This document shows positions 1 through 5,896 of a DNA stretch of 5,896 nt, one piece after another. This DNA comes from Kiritimatiellia bacterium (lineage in GTDB: Bacteria > Verrucomicrobiota > Kiritimatiellia > JAAZAB01), in contig JAGYMT010000132.1 of NCBI GenBank assembly GCA_018400335.1, forward strand, positions 1-5,896, written 5' to 3'. Each line of letters begins with the position of its first letter. Position 1 is the stretch's first letter. The notes beneath the pieces were generated by a model. The model did not search any database. It saw only the letters and a list, made by a program, of their open reading frames with translations, and was not told where the DNA came from. Both the position numbers and the translations under genes were made by a program.

Positions 1-521
1 GCCGTGCCGGTACCACGGTGTATGACCGCACCTTCATGGAGACCTTCATCCGCCCCGGACCTGGCGCCTCGAACTGGGTCACGCGCACCAACTACCCGCT
101 GACCGGCATCCTGCCCTGCGGAGACGACAGGATGATGCTGTTCGTCAACCGCCATTACATGCAGGATTCATGGCATGTCGAGCGGATGCTCCTGCGCACC
201 GATGGCTTCGCGTCAGTCCACGCTCCGTGGGCAGGTGGTGAGATGCTGACCAAACCACTGACGTTTGCGGGAACCGCGTTGGAACTCAATTATCGCACCA
301 GCGCCGCCGGCTCGGTACGCGTCGAAATTCAGGATGCCGCCGGTCACTCGATCCCCGGCTTCGCGCTCGCAGACTGTGCCGAGATCATCGGTGACGAGAT
401 CGACCGGGTGGTGGCGTGGAAGACAGTCAGCGACCTCAGCCGCCTCGCCGGGCGGCCGGTGCGCTTGCGTTTTGAGATGAAGGACGCGGATTTGTTCGCG
501 TTGCGGTTTATGCAACAATAG
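1..521 (+). CDS. C-terminal part of a beta-propeller/beta-sandwich glycosidase-like protein (5' end outside window)
   Basis: The frame is open from the left edge (first full codon at position 3) to a TAG at 519-521, so the true start lies upstream. A GTG at 18 is in frame but falls mid-domain and is unlikely to be the start. The visible part has a linker with NW..R.NYP..GI, then a roughly 93-residue C-terminal domain starting at AGGEMLTKP and ending in EMKDADLFALRF. Both parts match the end of the gene at 1708-3117, and the last domain is about 72% identical without gaps (67 of 93 by hand). Proteins of this type usually have an N-terminal five-bladed GH32/GH43-like propeller, which would lie upstream here. 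The C-terminal part looks like a jelly-roll beta-sandwich, possibly carbohydrate-binding. No enzyme activity is proven for this group as far as I know. The next gene starts 23 nt later, consistent with co-transcription. Confidence 0.85.
   Translation, partial: RAGTTVYDRTFMETFIRPGPGASNWVTRTNYPLTGILPCGDDRMMLFVNRHYMQDSWHVERMLLRTDGFASVHAPWAGGEMLTKPLTFAGTALELNYRTSAAGSVRVEIQDAAGHSIPGFALADCAEIIGDEIDRVVAWKTVSDLSRLAGRPVRLRFEMKDADLFALRFMQQ
231..509 (+). repeat. Copy 1 of paralogous 93-codon C-terminal domain
   Basis: This segment aligns without a gap to 2812-3090 (both 279 nt, same frame). I counted 67 of 93 identical residues, and the final 19 residues are identical. It marks a duplicated domain within two paralogous genes, not a mobile repeat. 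Confidence 0.85.
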
Positions 522-530
522 ACATCGGGA

Positions 531-535
531 AAGGA
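531..535 (+). promoter_or_regulatory. Ribosome binding site for the 545 gene
   Basis: AAGGA within a purine-rich run (GGGAAAGGACGAGAG) lies 9 nt before the ATG at 545. It supports that start. Confidence 0.7.
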
Positions 536-544
536 CGAGAGAAA

Positions 545-1690
545 ATGATCAACTTGAAAGTGGAAATGGAAACGCCGGTTGTCATCGGCGAAGGAATCGG
601 GCATTACTGGTTCCCATGCAGCGCGAACCGGTTCGCGACCGGAGAGGTGTTCGTGGGCTGGGGGCTGAGCTCGGATTCCAACGAGATTCAAGTGTCCGGC
701 GGCATGCTGGCCATGTCGCCCGACAACGGCGCTACCTGGCCGTTGAAGTACCAGGTCGCCCGCGGCCCGCTGCTGAACTTCCGGCGGCGGGACGGCGCCT
801 TAGGCGGCACTTATTTTCAGGGCGTGCCGGCCTCGGCTTCGCAGTCGCGGCGGGCTCGGTTCGGCTATGTGACACTCAGCGAAGGAGGGCGCCGATACAC
901 ATTCGAGCCGGATTGCGTATTCGTCGAGGGGTTTCCGCGCGATCTGGCGCGGTCGCCTCACGAGGGAAAATGGTCCCGCGAGTGGCCGCTGGGAATCGCC
1001 ATGAACGCGGGCTGTGCGCGGCTGGGCGACACACTGTTGGCCGTTCCCTATGTTCGCTACGCGGGCGCGGAAAAGACCGCGGTTGTCACCATCGAGTCGC
1101 AAGACGAAGGCCGCACCTGGCGCTATGTAAGTGAGATATTCGCGCCAGATGCGCTGCCCGACATGGCGGAAGGAGCTACGGAAGCCGACCTGACGCAACT
1201 GGCCAACGGCGACCTGTTGTGCGTGGCGCGGACAGGAGGCTGCGTCCAGCCAACGCAGCAGCTTGTCCAGGCGCGCAGCTCCGACGGCGGACGCACATGG
1301 TCGCCCGCGCGCCGCATCTCGCCGTTCAGCGTGTATCCATGCCTGCGCCGACTTGACAACGGCGTTCTCGCGCTTGCCGCCGGCCGCCCCGGCCTGTTCC
1401 TGTGGCTTTGCGAGGACTGCATGGGTGAAGAGTGGAGCCAGTTCGATATCGCCGCTCATCACAACGGAGCGATGGACGAAAAACATCGAATCGGCGACGC
1501 ATTCTACGGCGAGTCGCGCGCAGAAATGGGACAAACAACCGCCTACACGCAGATCGTACCTCTGGACGGAGGCCGTCTGCTTTACATCTATGACCGGACG
1601 CCGTTCGGATGGTCGCCCGTGCCGGCTGATTCGCCGGAGCGAAGCCGAATCTACGCGATGCCCATGACGATCAGCCGGGAAGAAGCCTGA
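545..1690 (+). CDS. BNR/Asp-box sialidase-fold protein (exo-alpha-sialidase-like), non-secreted
   Basis: A complete 381-residue protein with ATG start and TGA stop, within the usual length of single-domain six-bladed sialidase-fold proteins. Three Asp boxes (SxDxGxTW) are visible: SPDNGATW at residues 58-65, SQDEGRTW at 185-192 and SSDGGRTW at 245-252. Other family-like segments are E213-A-D-L-T-Q-L-A-N-G followed by R229-T, the stretch SVYPCLRRLDNGVLAL from 262 ending in GRPG (R281), and a C-terminal TTAYTQI....LLYIYDR strand. The N-terminus is polar with no signal peptide or lipobox, so a cytoplasmic location is likely. Asp boxes are structural and do not show that the substrate is sialic acid. 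I cannot assign the Arg triad, Tyr/Glu pair and acid Asp of true sialidases with certainty, so another glycoside or a lyase role is possible. It sits between two paralogous propeller genes, probably in one operon. Confidence 0.88.
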   Translation: MINLKVEMETPVVIGEGIGHYWFPCSANRFATGEVFVGWGLSSDSNEIQVSGGMLAMSPDNGATWPLKYQVARGPLLNFRRRDGALGGTYFQGVPASASQSRRARFGYVTLSEGGRRYTFEPDCVFVEGFPRDLARSPHEGKWSREWPLGIAMNAGCARLGDTLLAVPYVRYAGAEKTAVVTIESQDEGRTWRYVSEIFAPDALPDMAEGATEADLTQLANGDLLCVARTGGCVQPTQQLVQARSSDGGRTWSPARRISPFSVYPCLRRLDNGVLALAAGRPGLFLWLCEDCMGEEWSQFDIAAHHNGAMDEKHRIGDAFYGESRAEMGQTTAYTQIVPLDGGRLLYIYDRTPFGWSPVPADSPERSRIYAMPMTISREEA

Positions 1691-1692
1691 AT

Positions 1693-1700
1693 GGAAAGGA
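1693..1700 (+). promoter_or_regulatory. Ribosome binding site for the 1708 gene
   Basis: GGAAAGGA lies 7 nt before the ATG at 1708 and just after the TGA of the preceding gene. The earlier ATG at 1691 reaches a stop after six codons, so 1708 is the start. Confidence 0.7.
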
Positions 1701-1707
1701 ATGTCTC

Positions 1708-3117
1708 ATGACTAAAGCAATAAACATCGGCTCGCGCCGCGAGCTGTTCGTGGACGACCTGCTCATCGAACGGATGACTGACGCGCGGCTGCAACTACAG
1801 AAGCCCGAGCGTCGGGAGGTCGCAGCCTGTTTTGATGCCCCGTGGGAGGATTTCGCCGCCTTTCCCATCCGCATTCTTCCGTGGCACGGTGGCTGGCGCC
1901 TGTACTACCGCGCCGGCATTCTCGATCTGGCTCGGGAGGCGGAGACCAGCGCCACCGCTCTGGCCGAGAGCCGCGACGGCATCAAATTCACCCGTCCGGA
2001 TATCGGACTGTGCGAATACAAGGGATCCAAGCAGAACAATATCCTCAGGATTGGCGGGACACTCAACATGGCGCCGCCTTTCCTGGACGCGAACCCGGAT
2101 TGCCTGCCGGAACAACGCTTCAAAGGAGTGACAGGCGGGGAGGGCAAGCTCTGGGCGTTGTCTTCGTCCGACGGTCTTCGCTGGAAGCCAATGCAACCCG
2201 CACCGTTGGAGTTGCCTGGCTGGTTTGACACTCTCAACACCGCGTTCTGGGACACAGTGTCCGGCTGTTATCGCTGCTACACGCGCAGCTTTCACGAGGC
2301 GTCAGACGGTCGCGTGATCGAAGGTTATCCTTTCATGAACGGAAAGCAGCCGGTCCGTGCGATCCAGCACGCTACCTCGCCCGACTTCATCCACTGGTCG
2401 CCGCCCGAACAGCTCCAATACGCCGACGGAGAGATAGGCACGCAGCTCTATACCAACGCGATCGTCCCTTGTCCCGGCGCTGAGCATATTTATCTTGGCT
2501 TCCCAAACCGTTTTGTCGAGGAGCGCAAGCCCGATCCGGCGCATCCCCGTCCCGGCGTGAACGACGCGCTGTTCATGGCCAGCCGCGACGGCGTGCTCTG
2601 GACGCGCCGGCTCGACGCCTGGGTCCCGCCGGGCCTCGATCCGCTGAACTGGACAGATCGCAACAACTACCCGGTTTGGGGCATTGCCGAGACCTCGCCG
2701 ACCGAGTGGTCCATGTTCATCTCCGAACACTATGAGCACAAGGGCGTCCCAACACGCTTGCGTCGGCTGGCCATTCGGCCGTGGGGCTTTGTCTCGGTGC
2801 ATGCGGACTACGCCGGCGGCGAGATGCTCACCAAGCCCATCACCTTTGCCGGCGGTCAACTTCGCCTCAACGCCCGCACCTCGGCCGCCGGCTCGATCCG
2901 GGTCGAGGCGCAGGATGCGGACGGACGGCCCGTGCCGGGATTCGCCCTGCACGACATGGCGCCCTGGTTCGGCGACGCGCTGGACGCGGCGGTCGCGTGG
3001 AAGAACGGAGGCGACATCTCGGCTCTCGCAGCACGCCCCGTGCGATTGCGTTTCGAGATGAAGGATGCTGATTTGTTCGCGTTGCGATTTGTAAAAAACC
3101 CTGCCAATTCAGTTTAA
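1708..3117 (+). CDS. ELFVDD-type five-bladed beta-propeller glycosidase-like protein with C-terminal beta-sandwich
   Basis: A complete 469-residue protein (ATG to TAA) without a signal peptide, likely cytoplasmic. Residues 8-20 carry the GSRRELFVDDLLI opening typical of this group. Propeller features follow: W46 with DFAAFPIRI, WRLYYRAG at 63-70, ESRDGIKFTRP at 87-97, KGSKQNNI at 105-112, SSDGLRW at 153-159, the FDTLNTAFWD strand from 173, then SPDFIHWSPP and SRDGVLWTRR repeats. The linker NWTDRNNYPVWGI leads to the C-terminal domain (about residues 369-461) shared with the gene at 1-521. The fold resembles the N-terminal domains of GH32/GH43/GH68-clan enzymes, whose acidic residues sit at the propeller centre. 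D16/D17 and the Asp/Glu in the blade motifs are candidates, but I cannot place a nucleophile and acid with confidence. It is probably co-transcribed with the two genes before it. The substrate is unknown. Confidence 0.87.
   Translation: MTKAINIGSRRELFVDDLLIERMTDARLQLQKPERREVAACFDAPWEDFAAFPIRILPWHGGWRLYYRAGILDLAREAETSATALAESRDGIKFTRPDIGLCEYKGSKQNNILRIGGTLNMAPPFLDANPDCLPEQRFKGVTGGEGKLWALSSSDGLRWKPMQPAPLELPGWFDTLNTAFWDTVSGCYRCYTRSFHEASDGRVIEGYPFMNGKQPVRAIQHATSPDFIHWSPPEQLQYADGEIGTQLYTNAIVPCPGAEHIYLGFPNRFVEERKPDPAHPRPGVNDALFMASRDGVLWTRRLDAWVPPGLDPLNWTDRNNYPVWGIAETSPTEWSMFISEHYEHKGVPTRLRRLAIRPWGFVSVHADYAGGEMLTKPITFAGGQLRLNARTSAAGSIRVEAQDADGRPVPGFALHDMAPWFGDALDAAVAWKNGGDISALAARPVRLRFEMKDADLFALRFVKNPANSV
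2812..3090 (+). repeat. Copy 2 of paralogous 93-codon C-terminal domain
   Basis: Gap-free partner of 231-509. The 3' ends are also very similar as DNA: around RPVRLRFEMKDADLFALRF only a handful of bases differ. This suggests fairly recent duplication or gene conversion within the locus. Confidence 0.85.
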
Positions 3118-3158
3118 GATTTCAGGTGTTGAGATATCCGCGACAAACTAAAAAAACT

Positions 3159-3176
3159 CTTTGCATTGATGTAAAG
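3159..3176. promoter_or_regulatory. 18-bp imperfect palindrome, candidate operator
   Basis: CTTTGCATTGATGTAAAG has arms CTTTGCAT and ATGTAAAG around a TG centre. Fourteen of 18 positions are symmetric; the arms differ at one pair only. Its size and symmetry suit a dimeric helix-turn-helix repressor or activator. It overlaps the candidate -35 element. No regulator gene is present in the window to pair with it. Confidence 0.35.
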
Positions 3177-3187
3177 TTCCTGATAAT
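3160..3187 (+). promoter_or_regulatory. Candidate sigma-70-like promoter for the membrane protein gene
   Basis: TTTGCA at 3160-3165 (4 of 6 to TTGACA) and GATAAT at 3182-3187 (5 of 6 to TATAAT) are separated by 16 nt. The spacer between genes is much more AT-rich than the coding DNA. This is a by-eye match, and promoter consensus in the presumed host group is poorly known to me. Confidence 0.27.
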
Positions 3188-3195
3188 CCTGATAA
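3178..3195 (+). repeat. Perfect tandem 9-bp repeat (TCCTGATAA x2)
   Basis: TCCTGATAA occurs at 3178-3186 and again directly at 3187-3195. The first copy includes most of the candidate -10 hexamer. It could be a tandem binding site for a regulator or a slippage duplication. Confidence 0.6.
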
Positions 3196-3209
3196 AAGCA
3201 AAGGCTTTT
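3194..3209 (+). terminator. Small hairpin, AAAAGC-AAAG-GCTTTT
   Basis: A perfect 6-bp stem with a 4-nt AAAG loop ends in TTTT. It has only two G:C pairs, so as an intrinsic terminator for the upstream operon it would be weak. It might instead be a leader structure of the next transcript. It lies 53 nt before the ATG at 3262. Confidence 0.25.
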
Positions 3210-3261
3210 GTGGTCAGCGGGAGCGCACATTACTCAAAAGTTAGAGCGATTTTTTTCAATC

Positions 3262-3816
3262 ATGGCAGACAACAATACATCTGAGCCGGTGCGGACCTTC
3301 ACTTTTCGCGCAGTCGCGGTTGGTGCGTTCGCGCTTGTAATCCTTGCGATATGGATTCATTTTCATGAAGTTCTCGTTTCGATGCCCCACATACTTGCGG
3401 AGAACAGTCCGCCCGCTGGGGCAGTCGGCGTTCTGCTTGGCGTGGTAGGAATCGGAGTCCTTCTGGCGCGGCTACGTCCGTCTCTCCGTCTGAGCCGGGG
3501 CGAGCTTGCCGTGATTTACGCCATGTTGGTCGCGGCGGCGCCTATCATGAGCCAGGGGATGTGGCACAGATTCCTCGGACTCATGGCTGCCATTCCGCAC
3601 AATGAGGGTGGGTTCGAAAAGCTTACGGATAGTTACTCGGAGAAACTTTGGCCGCACGGCCATCATCTCATTGATAACAGACGTTTTGCGAATGGCCTTG
3701 AAGGTTTCGTGGTTGAGCCGGCCAACCGTGCCGACGTCATCGAGGCGGAGCGGACGCCTATAGGTGCGACAACCGCCGTCGAGTTGGTCAATCCCGAATC
3801 CGTGGAAGACGACTAG
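3262..3816 (+). CDS. N-terminal part (184 residues) of a DUF6785-type membrane protein, ended by in-frame TAG
   Basis: The ATG at 3262 gives a natural N-terminus: polar MADNNTSEPVR, then a membrane helix at about 16-38, a second at about 53-71, and a third hydrophobic stretch at about 81-99 starting in LSRGELAVIYAML. The LSR.EL.V.YAML pattern and the following segment ending in DNRRFANGLEGF fit my memory of DUF6785-family proteins. An in-frame TTG at 3208 would add 18 residues ahead of this, less likely. No strong Shine-Dalgarno precedes 3262, only AGAG about 15 nt upstream. The TAG is codon 185 and falls inside the extracytoplasmic domain after the first helices, so the 184-residue product would lack most of the protein. 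The frame continues directly after the TAG, so this and the next entry are best read as one gene. A 144-nt spacer separates it from the upstream operon. Confidence 0.75.
   Translation: MADNNTSEPVRTFTFRAVAVGAFALVILAIWIHFHEVLVSMPHILAENSPPAGAVGVLLGVVGIGVLLARLRPSLRLSRGELAVIYAMLVAAAPIMSQGMWHRFLGLMAAIPHNEGGFEKLTDSYSEKLWPHGHHLIDNRRFANGLEGFVVEPANRADVIEAERTPIGATTAVELVNPESVEDD
3814..3816 (+). other. In-frame amber codon inside a long membrane-protein gene
   Basis: The codons around it read E D D TAG T T V L R. The same frame is open for 184 codons before and 693 codons after. Single-base change from TGG, CAG, GAG, AAG, TCG, TTG, TAC or TAT would give it. It sits in a local repeat, GACGAC-TA-GACGAC (3808-3821). 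Confidence 0.9.
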
Positions 3817-5896
3817 ACGACGGTGTTGCGCATTTCCCTCAATCGTTTCAGCGGTTGCAGCCGCGAACTTCTTGTGCCCGGCGAACGCTATTATTGCGCG
3901 ATGCTGGTCAGACTTGAAGACATGGCTGTTTCCTCCCGGTTTGAAGTGGAACTCAAGACTGATGATGGGGGGATTGCGCTTATTCGGACGCTGACGCGCT
4001 GCACGCGGGATATGTACAGCACGCCCGGGGGCTTTCAACGCCATGTGACACCCTATGTGACGATTCCACGGCGGCTTGACACCCGGGCCGAAATTGTCTG
4101 CACTCTCACGGGGCCGGGCCGCGTAGCCGTCACCGACATCTGTTTTTTCAACAATGAGGCCATGGCTCGTTTATACAAGGGAAGCATGGAGGTTAGAGAA
4201 TCCGACCTGCCGCTTCTCCCTGCGAACGAGCGCGCATCGCTGGTTGTGAGACCGGATAACCTGGTCTCCTTCCGCGGTCTGTTGTATGTATTGAGAGGCT
4301 ACATTCCCTATGCCATGTGGTGGCGGCCTTTGTTATACTGGTTCTCAATCGTTCTCGCTCTTTTCGGGGCGCTCTACGGAGTCGCTGTAATATTCCGAGG
4401 CCAATGGGAGGATGTGGAGCACTTTGGTTTTCCGATAGCCAGGCTGCCCGGCATGCTCCTGGAGGAGCGCGAGGAAGGCGGGGTGGTGCGCCGACCGATC
4501 TACCAATCGAAGATGTTCAAGGCCGGCGTCGCCACAGCGCTCGTTCTCGGAGTCATCCGCGGCGTCTCTTTCTACGTCCCGGGCGTGCCGTCCCTTGAGA
4601 TAAACGTGAACCTGATAGACTATGTTTCCTCCCATCCTGTCCTCGCGGCATTCATGGGTGGAATGGGCGGTTCTACATTTTCAGCCACATGGATTATTGT
4701 GTCCGTTGCATTCTTCGTTGACATGGAGTTGCTTGCGAGCGTGCTGGTCTTCTTATTGATATCTCGCATTCCATACGCGATCGGGGAGATGACCGGATGG
4801 AAAAACATCGCAGGTGACTTCGGCAACTTCCCGTTCCCGCAAGAGCAACACATAGGCGCTTTTTTAGGCATGGCCATTGTGACGCTCTGGGTGTCGCGCC
4901 GCCATCTTGCGGGCGTGTTCAAAACGATATTCGGGCGGCCCGGCGGAATGGACGACAGCCGGGAAGTCATGCGCTATCGCACAGCCGCCGTCCTGATCGC
5001 CGTTTGCGTATCCGCAATAGGAGTTTGGGGAGTCATGTCCGGCATGGGTCCATGGAACGCGCTTCTTTTTTTCGGGTTCATGCTGGCGTGCGGCTTCGTG
5101 GCGGCTCGAATTCGCACTGAATTCGGAGCGCCCACCACTTATTTCACGCCCTACTATCCTTTCCTGCTATTCTTTCTTTTCGGCGGCTTGCGCATTTTCA
5201 GCCTCCAGGCTATGGTGCTTGCTTATGTCGCCGGCGGGTTCATGTCGGTGGCTCAGTTCCTGATGTTCGCGCCCACGCAGGTCGAAATGATGCATTTGGC
5301 CAACCGTCTGCAAGTTTCGCGCAAGGGTCTCGCGCTCGGAGTGACTTTCGGAATCGTGGCCGGTCTGGTGCTGGGCGGCTACGTTATGCTTGTATGGGCA
5401 TACGGGCGCGGCGGGGAGAATATGGAGTATTACAGAGAATGGTCGTTGAAGCAGTTCTGGTATTTATACTCGTTGCTTTCGTCCATGAATAAAGCCGATG
5501 TCTATTCTCTCGCCCAGGCGGCTGGCTCGGGCGATGGCATTGCCCACATGAGCCAGGGTTGCGGACCGATGGTTGCTGTCGGCGCCGGCGCCGCGGTCAC
5601 TGTGATTGTCACCGCCCTTCGCGCGTGGGTTACCGGCTTCTGGCTGCATCCCATCGGCTATGTTCTGGCGAACAGCCATTTCATAGGTTGCTGGGGTTCG
5701 CTGCTGACCGCATTCGTCGTCAAGTTCATAAGTCTGAAGCTCGGCGGTCCTCGCTTCGTGCGCGAGCAGATGATGCCTTATTTCGCCGGCATGTTCTGCG
5801 GTGTCATAGGAGCCATGTTCTTCTGGGATGTCATTGGCGCCATTGCCATGGGCCGCGCGCTGGGCGACAATGTGACCGGCTACGAGGAACTGCTCT
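3817..5896 (+). CDS. Main part of the DUF6785/DUF6784-type polytopic membrane protein (continues past right edge)
   Basis: There are 693 open codons in the same frame as 3262-3816, with no stop before the window end. Numbered from ATG 3262, residues about 186-345 form a soluble, probably extracytoplasmic beta-rich domain (ELLVPGERYY near 202, GGFQRHVTPYVTIP near 263). It is followed by WWRPLLYW and a helix at about 354-378. Then comes QWEDVEHFGFPIARLPGML from 381, matching the cytoplasmic loop pattern I recall for DUF6785, then many more helices (about 418-440, 465-505, 531-549, 572-617 as two, and others). Near 794 WLHPIGYVLANS and LGGPRFVREQMMPYFAGMFCG resemble the DUF6784 end. The topology recalls oligopeptide-transporter-like carriers, so a transport role is a reasonable inference, unproven. 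If translated separately, possible restarts are GTG 3823 or ATG 3901. Neither has a convincing ribosome site, and the product would lack the first helices. Confidence 0.75.

Noticed and set aside
800..1534. A 244-codon minus-strand open frame across the sialidase-like gene
   Set aside because: It is antisense to a well-supported gene with clear Asp boxes, has a low-complexity Arg/Ala-rich translation and no recognisable motif. It is a by-product of GC-rich codon use.
2302..2952. A 216-codon minus-strand open frame across the ELFVDD-type gene
   Set aside because: It lies fully inside a conserved coding region, has no ribosome site of note and no family-like motif.
3208..3261. TTG at 3208 as the start of the membrane protein
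   Set aside because: It would begin inside the hairpin and add residues with no family-like pattern. The ATG at 3262 directly precedes a normal polar N-terminus and first membrane helix.
3814..3816. Pyrrolysine insertion at the TAG
   Set aside because: Known Pyl proteins are mainly methylamine methyltransferases and a few others. Nothing here suggests one and no pyl genes are visible. It is kept only as one of the things to check under recoding.
3700..3900. Frameshift as the cause of the split membrane protein gene
   Set aside because: The reading frame is the same on both sides of the TAG, so no indel out of frame is needed.
3472..4044. A 190-codon minus-strand open frame spanning the amber codon
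   Set aside because: It could have meant a real gene on the other strand, but the + strand frame shows membrane helices and family patterns on both sides and the minus translation shows none.
1..5896. Mobile element, CRISPR array, tRNA or rRNA
   Set aside because: I saw no transposase or integrase motifs, no regularly spaced repeats, and no cloverleaf or rRNA-like conserved stretches on reading both strands by eye.

Overview
The window (5,896 nt, moderately GC-rich) has genes only on the + strand. It looks like part of a carbohydrate-related locus from an uncultured-type environmental bacterium. The gene families (ELFVDD-type beta-propeller proteins, a non-secreted BNR/Asp-box sialidase-like protein, and a DUF6785/DUF6784-type polytopic membrane protein) recall Planctomycetota, Lentisphaerota/Kiritimatiellota, Hydrogenedentota or Armatimonadota. 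That placement is inferred from remembered family distribution. The sequence contains no rRNA or other marker that would prove it.

Layout: (1) 1-521 is the 3' end of a gene for a propeller plus beta-sandwich protein that begins upstream. (2) 545-1690 is a complete 381-residue Asp-box (sialidase-fold) protein. (3) 1708-3117 is a complete 469-residue ELFVDD-type propeller protein whose C-terminal domain is a close paralogue of the one in gene 1. Gaps of 23 and 17 nt, each holding a good Shine-Dalgarno sequence, suggest one transcription unit. (4) 3118-3261 is an AT-richer spacer with an 18-bp imperfect palindrome, a perfect 9-bp tandem repeat, a possible promoter and a small hairpin. (5) 3262 to the window end is one long frame for a large membrane protein, open at the right edge. 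It is cut by a single in-frame TAG at 3814-3816. The frame is the same on both sides, and 693 codons after the TAG are open.

Working idea (inference): the soluble propeller proteins lack signal peptides, so they would act in the cytoplasm on sugars or sugar derivatives, and the membrane protein could be the importer. No substrate can be named. The most notable point is the amber codon, which could be a nonsense mutation, a sequencing error, or a read-through or recoded codon. No mobile element, CRISPR array, tRNA or rRNA was seen. No stretch over 300 nt lacks a gene.
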